64,000 nucleotides of DNA, from positions 62,001 through 126,000 of the forward strand of contig CAJTLY010000002.1 of assembly GCA_910577095.1 (NCBI GenBank), written 5' to 3'. Of the stretch, positions 51,909-60,696 are shown piece by piece. Within the stretch, counting starts at the first letter, position 1, and each line of letters starts with the position of its first letter. A program made the position numbers and the translations under genes. Below the pieces are notes generated by a model. It was not told the DNA's origin. It ran no database searches and was given only the letters and a program-made list of their open reading frames with translations. The DNA is from an uncultured Alphaproteobacteria bacterium. Lineage in GTDB: Bacteria > Pseudomonadota > Alphaproteobacteria > RF32 > CAG-239.

Positions 51909-53339
51909 TTACCAACGACAGTTATCGCGACCCCAAGGGCGCGGGCCGTAAGTTTCCGGTTCGGCAGTCGTCGGCTGGGGTTTTTGCTGTTCTTTGAGCA
52001 ACTCGGCGGCATTGAGATTTTGCAGATAATCGGTCAGTTCCTTTTGACGTTCGGCATCAGAAGAAGTTTGATTGAGGCAACGGCACACCGCATTGATTTC
52101 GGCTTCGCTGAGACCGGTTTTGTCTTCAATCTTGACGGCCAGACGGCGCCGTACTTCTTGTTTTATGTTTTCGGGCAAACAACTCACTTTATCCATTTCG
52201 ACATATTTTTCCAGCCCGCTTAACAACGGCAGTCCCAACTCCCGGATCCCCGGGTTATTGCCGACAGCAGCCCAAATGTCGCGAATTCGTTTTTTCAGTT
52301 CCACCCGGTCACCGACGACGATGCCGCCGATATCCGTGTCGTCCAAATTATATAATCCGGCCGTGACCAACTGAGCCTGATAACCTTTGGCATATTGTTC
52401 GGTCCACATTTTGCAGGTGCCCCGCACCATCAGTTTTTGTCCTTCGGGACCGAGCGGATCCATTCCGGCAGCCACCGCCTGCTGGAAAAAGGCAAAATGA
52501 ATATCGCCCTGATCAAAAACCTGCAGGGCTCTTTGCGCCGGAACACCCTGTTCAATTTTTTGCCGGTAATAACAGATGCACAAATACAACTCAGAAGCAA
52601 CGGCAGCCATTTCGTCGTTCATATTGACAATCGCGCGTTGTTCCGGACTGATGCCGGGACCGTAGACATGTTGACGGTCGGCATATTCATGACCGCGTTC
52701 GTGCAACCGGGTTCTCGGCATTGCACAATTTACCTTCGAGATAATGGCTTCGTCTTTGGCCGACAAGGTCTCATTTTTGCCTTTAACCAGCTTATTGAGA
52801 TTGATGCTTTTACTGCTGAAACTGTAACCGCCCAAACGCACGCCGCCGTCTGGACAACGCACTTCGGAAAGCGTTTTCCGGCGGATAATAACTTTGCCGG
52901 CATTTTCCCTATAAAAAGCTTCGCGCTGACGACGAATATACGCTGCTTTGAGATCTCCGGCATGTTTGGCATCGACGATCATGCGGGTTTTCGGCCCCAT
53001 GCTGACCACCCGGATTTTTCCTTTGCGGTCTTTTGCCGCTTTCAATCCCATTTTTTGGGCAAGTTGATATTCGTCATTTTCGGTCGTTTGCGCATAATCC
53101 AGATAATCGGCCGTATCTTCACGGTTTGCCGCATCCGCGTTCATCTCTTCAACATCCAGAAAATGCTCGTTGTCGGCAACCTTCGGATCCTGCAACGCCG
53201 TTTTCTCCGCTTTGGCCGAACCGGCACTCAGTGCCATCGCCAGCGACAAAGTTTCAACCGCCGTCTTGGACGCACCCAAACGGCTGACGGCATTTTGCAC
53301 TTTTTTCATCAAATTTTCAAAAGACGTTTTGTCAGACAT
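51909..53339 (-). CDS. Protein with an HERGH (HExxH) motif, possible zincin-type metalloprotease
   Basis: 476 residues, family not recognised. N-terminal helix with a hydrophobic AVETLSLAMALSAGSAKAE stretch (residues ~27-45) that could be a late signal sequence. Mid-protein LHERGHEYADRQ gives HExxH, followed ~25 residues on by MNDEMAAVASELYLC, where a downstream Glu could be the third zinc ligand as in gluzincins. The C-terminal half is helical. Solo gene; a terminator lies on its upstream side at 53441. Zinc binding is an inference. Confidence 0.6.
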   Translation of the reverse strand: MSDKTSFENLMKKVQNAVSRLGASKTAVETLSLAMALSAGSAKAEKTALQDPKVADNEHFLDVEEMNADAANREDTADYLDYAQTTENDEYQLAQKMGLKAAKDRKGKIRVVSMGPKTRMIVDAKHAGDLKAAYIRRQREAFYRENAGKVIIRRKTLSEVRCPDGGVRLGGYSFSSKSINLNKLVKGKNETLSAKDEAIISKVNCAMPRTRLHERGHEYADRQHVYGPGISPEQRAIVNMNDEMAAVASELYLCICYYRQKIEQGVPAQRALQVFDQGDIHFAFFQQAVAAGMDPLGPEGQKLMVRGTCKMWTEQYAKGYQAQLVTAGLYNLDDTDIGGIVVGDRVELKKRIRDIWAAVGNNPGIRELGLPLLSGLEKYVEMDKVSCLPENIKQEVRRRLAVKIEDKTGLSEAEINAVCRCLNQTSSDAERQKELTDYLQNLNAAELLKEQQKPQPTTAEPETYGPRPWGRDNCRW

Positions 53340-53440
53340 ATCCCATTTTTCCCAACTTCTTACTCTTTATACACATATTTTTGTCCAAAATCAATTCATT
53401 TTTGCGGTTAGGCTTAAAATCAATATCTTTCATATAAAAA

Positions 53441-53458
53441 ACTCCCGTTTAAGGGAGT
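53441..53458. terminator. Bidirectional terminator, downstream of the 53485-54069 gene
   Basis: ACTCCC/GGGAGT stem with A5 before and T7 after, so it can act on both strands. It ends the minus-strand gene whose stop is at 53485. Confidence 0.8.
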
Positions 53459-53484
53459 TTTTTTACAGAACGTTAAAGGCGTCG

Positions 53485-54069
53485 TCAACTTTCGGGCGGC
53501 GCGTTTTTCAGTACTTTGTCCAACGCCAGGATACCGTCCAGCAGGGCATCTTGTTCCTGTTCGTTTTTCGCGGCGGGCAACAGGCTCTTCAGATAGGCGC
53601 GGTGCTCTTTTATTTCCTCGAAACTCGACAGAAAGTTTTTACCCGGCTGATAGTCGTCTATCCCGAAAACAATCGCGCAGGCATTGTAGATACACTGCCA
53701 GAAAGGATCGGCAGCTCCTGTTTCGGCATAGCAGACATCAAGATAGGCAAAGGCCAGGTACAAAAGCCGAACCAGTTCCTCCTGATCCCGAATTTCCCCG
53801 GTTTCCGTCACTTTCTGACAGATTTCAACCGCCTGCACCCCGGCAAACTCTTCGTTTTCCTCCAACAAAAGAGTGATATACTCCTTCGCCGTGATCCAGA
53901 ATTCTTCCACAGCCTCCGGCTTTGTTTCAACCGACGCAGCCCCCATTTTGAAGAACTTGTCGGCAAGCGCATAGGCATATGCATAGTCAAACACCGAATA
54001 TTCGCCCGGATCGGCAACAATATCAGCGATGTGAGACTGAGCTTGAAAAGATGTTATTACTCTGTTCAT
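53485..54069 (-). CDS. Helical soluble protein of unknown function
   Basis: 194 residues, no signal peptide or membrane helix. Mostly helical and acidic, for example EEFAGVQAVEICQKVTETGEIRDQEELVRLLYLAFAYLD. Two Cys-containing helices (DVCYAETGAADPFWQCIYNAC). Repeat-like but not a clear TPR. Start has a poor ribosome site. Not recognised. Confidence 0.55.
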   Translation of the reverse strand: MNRVITSFQAQSHIADIVADPGEYSVFDYAYAYALADKFFKMGAASVETKPEAVEEFWITAKEYITLLLEENEEFAGVQAVEICQKVTETGEIRDQEELVRLLYLAFAYLDVCYAETGAADPFWQCIYNACAIVFGIDDYQPGKNFLSSFEEIKEHRAYLKSLLPAAKNEQEQDALLDGILALDKVLKNAPPES

Positions 54070-54242
54070 AAGCCATATTATAAAAATTACACAATATAAT
54101 TAAGATCTCGGTTTTATGGTAATTGTTTTTGTCAAATATGTCAACCAAATAAGACTTTATAAAAAGAATGTCAAGCCGTCTCAATAACAATCCCGTTTAC
54201 AGTCACGACAGCTTCGGTTATGATTTATTGAAAGGAATCAAA

Positions 54243-54593
54243 ATGGTTACGGAAGATATATTCGAACGCTTAAACCGGTCTGATTTTCGTCGGCGTTTCC
54301 GGTTGCGGACGGCCGAAATATTATATGTGCGGCAAAAAGGAACGGCGGTTACCCGCAAACATGCCGAAGACTTTATTTCCAAACGGCTGGTCCCGGCACA
54401 GATTGCCAACGACGGCAAACAAACGCCGATGTGCGGGCATCCGGTTTTTATTGCCCAGCACGCAACCGCAACCTGTTGCCGGCAATGCCTGTACAAATGG
54501 CATCGCATTTCTCCCGGCATTGAACTGACCGTCGAACAACAGCGCTATGTCGTTGACCTGATTATGGAATGGATTTGTCGGCAAAGCCGCTGA
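54243..54593 (+). CDS. DUF4186 family protein
   Basis: 116 residues from ATG 54243 (AAGGAATCAAA upstream; an earlier frame to 54168 is excluded). The family signature is plain: RHAEDF-type VTRKHAEDFISKRLVPAQIANDGKQTPMCGHPVFIAQHATATCCRQCLYKWH, with conserved Cys and His that probably bind a metal. Function of DUF4186 is unknown. Convergent with arsR at 54598. Confidence 0.85.
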   Translation: MVTEDIFERLNRSDFRRRFRLRTAEILYVRQKGTAVTRKHAEDFISKRLVPAQIANDGKQTPMCGHPVFIAQHATATCCRQCLYKWHRISPGIELTVEQQRYVVDLIMEWICRQSR

Positions 54594-54597
54594 TGTT

Positions 54598-54948
54598 TTA
54601 TTCGCACATATGCTCAAGCGCTTTTTCCCAAATAATCCGCACATGGTCGTCATTGAGAGAATAGCATACGTTTTTGCCTTTTTTATCGGCACGGACAAGC
54701 TTGGCGGTACGCAAAATTTTCAGTTGGTGAGAAACCGCGGACTTGGTCATATTCAGCAAAACAGCCAGATCACTGACGCAAAACGATTGTTTTTCCAACG
54801 CCCACAGAATATTAATCCGGGTCGGATCTCCCATCACCTTAAAAAAATCGGAAAGGCCATACAACAAGTTTTCTTCCGGCATTTGCGGACGGATATCTTC
54901 AACAATCTGCGGATTTAAGGCTGTACAGTCGGCGACATTATTTTCCAT
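54598..54948 (-). CDS. ArsR/SmtB-family metal-sensing repressor (CadC-like)
   Basis: 116 residues. Winged HTH: LSDFFKVMGDPTRINILWALEKQSFCVSDLAVLLNMTKSAVSHQLKILRTAKLV, with Cys in FCVSDL where CadC has its metal Cys. The C-terminal helix DDHVRIIWEKALEH matches the alpha-5 Zn site (D, H, H, E). An N-terminal Cys (DCTAL) could complete a Cd/Pb/Zn site. Divergent from cadA, over two palindromes; likely represses cadA until metal binds. Confidence 0.9.
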   Translation of the reverse strand: MENNVADCTALNPQIVEDIRPQMPEENLLYGLSDFFKVMGDPTRINILWALEKQSFCVSDLAVLLNMTKSAVSHQLKILRTAKLVRADKKGKNVCYSLNDDHVRIIWEKALEHMCE

Positions 54949-55028
54949 TTGGCTTCTCTCCGGTTGTTTTCATAAAGCCAGAATAATCAAATCGTTTGGG
55001 AAGTACAAGCATTTTTATTATTTTGTTA

Positions 55029-55058
55029 TTGACAATTGAACAATTGTTCAACTATTAT
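55029..55058 (+). promoter_or_regulatory. Promoter of cadA
   Basis: TTGACA (55029-55034), 18-bp spacer, TATTAT (55053-55058). The first palindromic operator fills the spacer. Confidence 0.7.
55036..55051. promoter_or_regulatory. ArsR-type operator 1, perfect 16-bp palindrome
   Basis: TTGAACAATTGTTCAA, a perfect inverted repeat of the SmtB/CadC class, between the -35 and -10 boxes of cadA. Confidence 0.85.
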
Positions 55059-55071
55059 AATATTAATACAG

Positions 55072-55087
55072 TTGAACAACCATTCAA
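55072..55087. promoter_or_regulatory. ArsR-type operator 2, imperfect palindrome
   Basis: TTGAACAACCATTCAA, near-copy of operator 1, placed just before the cadA ribosome site (AAGGATGACATC). Centres are 36 bp apart. Confidence 0.75.
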
Positions 55088-55101
55088 ATAAGGATGACAT
55101 C

Positions 55102-56997
55102 ATGTGCAATCATCACCATCATCATTGTACGGACAACCGTTGCGGCTGCTGCCATCATCAATCCGAAAACAGACACATGCTTTACCGAATTGCCGGTGCA
55201 ATGATTTTATCGGCTGCAGCGTTCAGCGGTCTGCCTGCCCCCTCATGGCAAATCGGTCTGTTTATTGCCGCTTACTTTACCGCCGGCTGGGACATTGTCT
55301 TGCTTGCCTTGAAAAATTTATTGCACGGCGCATGGTTGGATGAAAATGCACTGATGACAATTGCCACCGTCGGCGCTTTGGCGATCGGCGAATACCCGGA
55401 AGCGGTTCTGGTAATGATTCTGTATCAAAGCGGGGAGTATTTTCAACACAAGGCGGTTGAAAAGTCCAAACGTTCAATTGCCCGCCTGATGGACATTCGC
55501 CCCGATTCCGCTACTGCGGAAGAGAACGGCACCTTGGTCCGAAAAACCCCCGCGGAGGTAGCCGTCGGTACGGTTATCGTGGTAAAAAGCGGTGAAAAAA
55601 TCCCGTTGGACGGCATTGTTATCAGTGGTGAAGCTGCCGTTGACACCTCGGCATTGACCGGAGAATCACTGCCGCGCACCCTGCATCCGGGCGATCAGGC
55701 TTTGAGCGGATGCATCAACACCAACGGCGTTCTGAAAATAAAAGTCAACAAAAGCTTCGGCGAATCGACGGCAGCCAAAATTCTGGAACTGGTTGAACAC
55801 GCCGATGCGCGCAAAGCCCGCACCGAAAAGTTTATTACCCGTTTTGCACGCTGCTATACCCCCGCCGTGGTCGGTGCTGCCGTTTTGCTGGCGGTATTGC
55901 CGCCGTTGATCATGCCGGAAGCCTCTTTTTCGCAATGGCTGCAACGGGCCCTGACATTTTTGGTGATTTCGTGCCCCTGCGCACTGGTCATTTCGGTACC
56001 GCTAACCTTCTTTGCCGGTATCGGCGGCGCTTCGCGCAACGGCATTTTAATCAAAGGCAGCAATTATCTGGAAACCCTTTCGCGTACCGGAACCGTTGTT
56101 TTTGACAAGACCGGCACCCTCACCCGCGGCGTTTTCGAAGTATCGCGAATTATACCGCAAGACGGCGCGGAAAAGCAGGAACTGCTCGAAGCTGCCGTGG
56201 CGGCAGAAAACATTTCCAACCATCCGATTGCCTTGTCGATTCGCCGGACAATGCCGTCAACTGACCCGACCGCCATTGAGGGAAAAGCGGAAGAACTTGC
56301 CGGAATGGGGGTACGGCTGACTGTCGGCAACAACGAAATTCTGGCCGGAAATTTAAAGATGATGCAAGAGTTTAAAATCGCGGCCGTGCCGCAACCGGTC
56401 AACGGCACCGTTGTCTATGTGGCCAAAAATCAGCGTTATCTCGGCGCATTGGTTATTTCCGACCAAATCAAAGATACGGCGGAAAATGCCGTCCGACGTT
56501 TGCACCGAATGGGAATCGACACCGTTATGCTGAGCGGCGACACATTGCAAACCGCCGAAGATGTCACCCGTCAACTCGGTATTGACACTTTCCGCGCCGG
56601 TTTGCTGCCGGGACAGAAAGTGGCAGAGCTGGAAAAACTGATCGCCCAAAGCGGTTCCGAAAGCGTCGTTTTTGTCGGCGACGGTATTAACGATGCACCG
56701 GTTCTTACTCGCGCCGACGTCGGAATTGCCATGGGGGCGCTCGGTTCCGACGCCGCCGTCGAAGCTGCCGACGCCGTCATTATGGACGACAACCCCGAAA
56801 GAATTGCCGAAGCAATCAAAGCATCCCGCAAAACCATGAACATTGTCCGTCAAAACATTATTTTGGCACTGGCTGTCAAAGGCATTTTCCTGTTGTTGGG
56901 CGCCGCGGGACTGATGACCATGTGGGGAGCCGTTTTTGCCGACGTCGGCGTCACCGTGCTCGCCGTTCTCAATGCTTTGCGGGCACTGAAGGCCTGA
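55102..56997 (+). CDS. cadA: Zn2+/Cd2+/Pb2+-exporting P1B-type ATPase (CadA/ZntA)
   Basis: 631 residues from ATG 55102 (AAGGATGACATC upstream). Instead of an HMA domain, the N-terminus is a short His/Cys tail (CNHHHHHC...CGCCHHQ). Core motifs: TGES (actuator), SCPCALVIS (CPC ~291-293), DKTGTLTRG (phosphorylated Asp ~335), GDGINDAPVL (~527). CPC and Asp near the end of the last helices (DVGVTVL) fit the Zn/Cd/Pb subgroup P1B-2. Controlled by the divergent repressor. Confidence 0.95.
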   Translation: MCNHHHHHCTDNRCGCCHHQSENRHMLYRIAGAMILSAAAFSGLPAPSWQIGLFIAAYFTAGWDIVLLALKNLLHGAWLDENALMTIATVGALAIGEYPEAVLVMILYQSGEYFQHKAVEKSKRSIARLMDIRPDSATAEENGTLVRKTPAEVAVGTVIVVKSGEKIPLDGIVISGEAAVDTSALTGESLPRTLHPGDQALSGCINTNGVLKIKVNKSFGESTAAKILELVEHADARKARTEKFITRFARCYTPAVVGAAVLLAVLPPLIMPEASFSQWLQRALTFLVISCPCALVISVPLTFFAGIGGASRNGILIKGSNYLETLSRTGTVVFDKTGTLTRGVFEVSRIIPQDGAEKQELLEAAVAAENISNHPIALSIRRTMPSTDPTAIEGKAEELAGMGVRLTVGNNEILAGNLKMMQEFKIAAVPQPVNGTVVYVAKNQRYLGALVISDQIKDTAENAVRRLHRMGIDTVMLSGDTLQTAEDVTRQLGIDTFRAGLLPGQKVAELEKLIAQSGSESVVFVGDGINDAPVLTRADVGIAMGALGSDAAVEAADAVIMDDNPERIAEAIKASRKTMNIVRQNIILALAVKGIFLLLGAAGLMTMWGAVFADVGVTVLAVLNALRALKA

Positions 56998-57086
56998 TAT
57001 TTTGACGAGGTCCTCTTGATAAGCGCCGCAAGGCGGCTTACCTGATTAGACATGGCTTTGTTTAACCGAATCATAGGAGATTTACC

Positions 57087-57569
57087 ATGTCTGATCTATT
57101 GTCAAATGAGCAGGAACACGGCCGTAGTCGAGTCGGACTGCCCAAAGAACTGAATGCCTTGGTTTCCAACTTCTTTAGCCGTTGGCTTGATTTTTCGGCA
57201 GAAAAAAACGCCGTTTCGCCCAACCAGCCTAAAGTTGAAATAACCGAAAGCCCAAATGAAGTGGTCGTTCGCGCCGAAATGCCGGGAGTCCAAGAAGACG
57301 ACATTGATTTGGAGATGTCTTCGGACGGTTACCTCGCCATTTCGGGCGAAAGAAAACAGGAACAACAGGAAGAAGACCATGACAGCTATTTTTCCGAATT
57401 TTCTTACGGATATTTTTGCCGTTGCGTTCCGCTGCCGTGGGATCTGAAACTGGACGAAGCTCGGGCAGATTTTGAAAACGGCATTTTGCGCATTGTTTTT
57501 CCGAAGTCTCCCGACGAACAAAACAAGAAACGAAAAATTGCCATCAACCGCAAACAGCCCTCATTATAA
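57087..57569 (+). CDS. Small heat-shock protein (Hsp20/alpha-crystallin)
   Basis: 160 residues. Alpha-crystallin domain ~50-145: EVVVRAEMPGVQEDDIDLEMSSDGYLAISGERK and FENGILRIVFPKS, ATP-independent holdase. TAGGAGATTTACC precedes the ATG. Upstream, GGCGGCTTACC can pair with AAGCGCCGC (57014-57034) but I could not assign a heat-shock promoter or thermometer with confidence. Follows cadA by 89 bp. Confidence 0.93.
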   Translation: MSDLLSNEQEHGRSRVGLPKELNALVSNFFSRWLDFSAEKNAVSPNQPKVEITESPNEVVVRAEMPGVQEDDIDLEMSSDGYLAISGERKQEQQEEDHDSYFSEFSYGYFCRCVPLPWDLKLDEARADFENGILRIVFPKSPDEQNKKRKIAINRKQPSL

Positions 57570-57576
57570 AAACAAC

Positions 57577-57605
57577 CCCGATTCCGTCCTTTGACGGTAT
57601 CGGGG
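57577..57605. terminator. Terminator between hsp20 and the acyl carrier protein gene
   Basis: CCCCGAT(A)...(T)ATCGGGG long stem including CCGTC/GACGG. T-runs are short on both sides, so it is bidirectional but possibly weak. Confidence 0.75.
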
Positions 57606-57622
57606 GCTTGAAAAAAGCGGCG

Positions 57623-57925
57623 TTATAAACGTCCCGTTTGCTTAAGAGTGCGGGCGATTCCGCAGCAAGTATCGCGCAGCGAAGAATCGGCCTCCCACCC
57701 GTCCTGATCGTTGACATACATATCCAGTTTTTTGTCAACGGCGATCAGGACAAAAGCCATGTCCAACGAATCGGCACCGAGGTCATCTTTCCAGCGGGCA
57801 CTGAGAATAAGTTCTTTTTCTTCGCAACGGACCGTTTCGACAATAATGTCTTTGATCTGATCCAACACCTGCTGCGCTTCCTGATCGCTTATCGCGACTT
57901 TTTCGATGATTTTGTTTTCTTGCAT
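57623..57925 (-). CDS. Acyl carrier protein-like protein
   Basis: 100 residues. DDLGADSLDMAFVLIAVDKKLDMYV is the phosphopantetheine-attachment region, with Ser53 in DSL. The N-terminal ~14 residues (MQENKIIEKVAISD) extend the usual ACP, and the C-terminus has two Cys (DTCCGIAR). Distinct from a standard AcpP; may be a specialised carrier (lipid A or polyketide), but no partner genes are adjacent. Weak ribosome site. Confidence 0.8.
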   Translation of the reverse strand: MQENKIIEKVAISDQEAQQVLDQIKDIIVETVRCEEKELILSARWKDDLGADSLDMAFVLIAVDKKLDMYVNDQDGWEADSSLRDTCCGIARTLKQTGRL

Positions 57926-58048
57926 AAATTGTTATATTAAAAATTGTGTATCAATTATTGTTTATAGCACTGATCCGTTTTTTGTCAATCCGTCAAAACA
58001 TATTGTTTCGTCAACCGCACAACAAAAAACCGACAACCGGAAAAAACA

Positions 58049-58519
58049 TTAAACTGTCAGCGCTGCCGTTTTCAAGGGAACGATTTTTTGCAACTCGGCC
58101 ATTGAAGTCTCGATCTGAAAGCCGATTTTGCCGGCACTGAAAATAACGGTTGCAAATCCGGCAGCGGTTTCGTCGATAAAAGTCGGAAAAGTTTTTTTCA
58201 TCCCGATCGGCGAGCAGCCGCCGTGAATATATCCGGTCAATCCCAACAGTTCTCTTGACTTGACCATTTCCACCGCTTTTTCTCCGGCGGCCGCAGCGGC
58301 TTTTTTCAAATCCAACTCTTCGGCAACCGGAATCATAAACACATAATTCTGCCGCGATTTGCCAACGGTGACCAAGGTTTTGAACACTTGCTTCGGGTTT
58401 TGCCCGAGAACGGTCGCCACTTCAATTCCGCTGAGGGCAACCGTGCCGTCATAACGATATGAACGATAGACCGCCTTATGTTTGTCCAGCAGTCTCATTG
58501 CATTGGTTTTGACTTCCAT
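58049..58519 (-). CDS. ybaK: Cys-tRNA(Pro)/YbaK-type deacylase
   Basis: 156 residues. YbaK/EbsC family, trans-editing enzyme that clears Cys-tRNA(Pro). Hallmarks: FKTLVTVG, DLKKAAAAAGEKAVEMVKSRELLGLTGYIHGGCSPIGMKK, catalytic Lys region and TFIDETA. ATG at 58519 has GGAGTAAAAACA; the earlier frame to 58558 is not used. Confidence 0.92.
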   Translation of the reverse strand: MEVKTNAMRLLDKHKAVYRSYRYDGTVALSGIEVATVLGQNPKQVFKTLVTVGKSRQNYVFMIPVAEELDLKKAAAAAGEKAVEMVKSRELLGLTGYIHGGCSPIGMKKTFPTFIDETAAGFATVIFSAGKIGFQIETSMAELQKIVPLKTAALTV

Positions 58520-58692
58520 TGTTTTTACTCCGCGTTCTTTTTCGAAAATTATCACCATAAGTTAGAAGAGATTCGCCGATAGTTCAACATTGAATTAATG
58601 ATAAAACCAATGTCTAGTAAAAACAATGAGTTCACGGGGTTGTTTTAATCGATTGACAATACATATTATTTCTAAATAAGGAGGTGGCCCCT

Positions 58693-58881
58693 ATGAGTGA
58701 TTTAAAAATTTTGATTCACAACCTTGCCGACCTTGCGCCGGATTACGACCGCAGGCATCATTACCGAGTCGTGGATATTATGGTTGAGCACTGGTCGGAA
58801 CAACGCTATATTACTTATAATTATGCAGAAAAAAAATTTCAGGTTCAAATTCGCAAAGATACGCCTTTTTTCAAAAACTGA
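58693..58881 (+). CDS. Small orphan protein
   Basis: 62 residues, unrecognised: polar, with RRHHYRVVDIMVEHWSEQRYITYNYAEKKFQVQIRKD. An excellent ribosome site (AAGGAGGTGG) precedes ATG 58693, so it is probably expressed. No membrane helix. An AT-rich promoter-like TTGACA lies at ~58653. Confidence 0.6.
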   Translation: MSDLKILIHNLADLAPDYDRRHHYRVVDIMVEHWSEQRYITYNYAEKKFQVQIRKDTPFFKN

Positions 58882-59070
58882 TTTGCATATTGAACCGGGT
58901 TGGAAATGAATCCTACTAAAACAAATGATTAGCGGCAAATTATTCCTCCTTATCCGTGTACTTATTTTTGGTTAACTCGATCCGAATTTTACCTACTACC
59001 GCAATTTGACGGCTATGATAAAATCGTTTTGTAACCTAAAAACAATTCCATAAGTGAAGGAGGACAAAAA

Positions 59071-59304
59071 ATGGGACAGGATATCAGAAAAAAGTTAATG
59101 CAGAATACGGACGACGAACGTGATATCATGTTAATCGGTAAAATATACAAAAGCTTTGAGGCTCTGGAAGAAACACTCGGAAAGCTGCAACTTGAAGAGC
59201 CTCTGTTTATTACCTATATGGCAAAAAAATCTTTTGCCGATACCGTTTTTTCACAAATAAAACATAATAACGAAAAAGCCCAGGTTCAACGCCTGATCAA
59301 CTAG
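59071..59304 (+). CDS. Small orphan protein
   Basis: 77 residues, unrecognised: helical and charged (MGQDIRKKLMQNTDDERDIMLIGKIYKSFEALEETLGKLQ). Strong ribosome site AAGGAGGAC before the ATG. It overlaps the stop of convergent cysS by four bases. Probably real. Confidence 0.65.
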   Translation: MGQDIRKKLMQNTDDERDIMLIGKIYKSFEALEETLGKLQLEEPLFITYMAKKSFADTVFSQIKHNNEKAQVQRLIN

Positions 59305-60686
59305 TCGGCTTTTTTCCATGTGGTTCCGGCAGGCGTGTCTTCCAGAACAATTCCGGCATTTTTCAACCGGTTGCGGATTTCATCGGCTTTGGCATAATCT
59401 TTTGATTTTTTGGCCGACGCACGTTCTTCAATCAGCTTGTTTATCTGATCTTCGCCGATCAAATCCGCCGCGCCGCCCTTAAACCAGCTTTCGGGATCCT
59501 GATAAAGCAGTCCCAAAACTTCGGCCGAAGCCAACAACAGAGACTTGTATTTCCGCTTTTCCGCATCTGTCTCGGCTTTGTTAAGACTGTTTACGATATC
59601 GTGAAGATAAGAAATTGCCAGCGGCGTGTTGATATCATCGCAAAGCGCCGCAACAACCCGCTCATCCGGCGCAACGCTTTCGACAGCAATGCCTGCCACC
59701 CGCAACAACGCGTTATAAAACTTATCCAAAACCGTTTTCGCCTGCTTCAGACCGTCAAAAGTAAAATTAAACGGCTGATGATAGTGGGTGCTGATAAACA
59801 GCAGCCGCAGCGCTTCCGCCGGATATTCTCCGATCAGCTGATTGACGGTATAGAAGTTGCCCAAAGACTTCGACATTTTGACGCCGTCAACCATCAGCAT
59901 TCCGGCATGCACCCAGTAACGGGCAAAACAATCGTCGGGATGAGCGCACATTGACTGAGCGCATTCGTTTTCATGATGGGGAAAGATCAGATCGGAGCCG
60001 CCGCCGTGGATATCAAACGAGTTGCCGAGATACTTCGAACTCATGGCCGAGCATTCCAAATGCCAGCCCGGACGTCCGAACCCCCACGGGCTGTCCCAAC
60101 CCGGCTGTCCCGCTTCCGAGGGCTTCCACAAAATAAAATCGGCCGGATTTTTCTTATAATCGGCAACATCGATCCGGGCGCCCGCCAGCATTTCTTTCAT
60201 GCTTCGGCCCGACAAATAACCGTAATTTTTCATCGAATCGACTGCAAACAGGACATGGCCCTCGGCCTCATAGGCATGACCGTTTTTCAGCAACAGTTTA
60301 ACCAGTTCGATCATTTCGCCGACAAACTCGGTTGCCCGCGGCCGATAATCGGGATCTGCCACATTCAGCGCATGCATGTCATCCAGATACCACTGATAGG
60401 TTTCGCGGGTAATTTCGCCGATCGGTTTGCCGGTTTCCTGATGCTTGTTGAGAATTTTGTCGTCAATATCGGTGATGTTGGAAACGTAAACGACATTTTG
60501 CTTGCCGTAAACCTGACGCAGAACCCGGTTCAAAACGTCAAAAACGACGGCGGATTTGGCATTGCCGAGATGAGCGCGGTCATAGACCGTCGGTCCGCAA
60601 ACATACATACGCACCTTTTTGTCATCCAAAGGCACAAACTTTTCTTTGCGCCGGGTTAAAGTGTTATGTAAATACATTTCCTGCAT
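59301..60686 (-). CDS. cysS: Cysteinyl-tRNA synthetase
   Basis: 461 residues. HIGH-type motif is HLGN (YDRAHLGNAKS), KMSKSLGNF near residue 270, zinc ligands in CGPTVYD and ECSAMSSKYLGNSFDIHGGGSDLIFPHHENE. C-terminal editing-like helical region present. AGGAGAAGACAG precedes ATG. Ten bases after gltX2. Confidence 0.97.
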   Translation of the reverse strand: MQEMYLHNTLTRRKEKFVPLDDKKVRMYVCGPTVYDRAHLGNAKSAVVFDVLNRVLRQVYGKQNVVYVSNITDIDDKILNKHQETGKPIGEITRETYQWYLDDMHALNVADPDYRPRATEFVGEMIELVKLLLKNGHAYEAEGHVLFAVDSMKNYGYLSGRSMKEMLAGARIDVADYKKNPADFILWKPSEAGQPGWDSPWGFGRPGWHLECSAMSSKYLGNSFDIHGGGSDLIFPHHENECAQSMCAHPDDCFARYWVHAGMLMVDGVKMSKSLGNFYTVNQLIGEYPAEALRLLFISTHYHQPFNFTFDGLKQAKTVLDKFYNALLRVAGIAVESVAPDERVVAALCDDINTPLAISYLHDIVNSLNKAETDAEKRKYKSLLLASAEVLGLLYQDPESWFKGGAADLIGEDQINKLIEERASAKKSKDYAKADEIRNRLKNAGIVLEDTPAGTTWKKAD

Positions 60687-60696
60687 CTGTCTTCTC

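Noticed and set aside
57008..57086. Region ahead of hsp20, considered as an RNA thermometer or heat-shock promoter
   Set aside because: Some pairing (AAGCGCCGC with GCGGCTT) exists but no sequestering stem over TAGGAG and no good sigma-32 boxes could be placed by eye.
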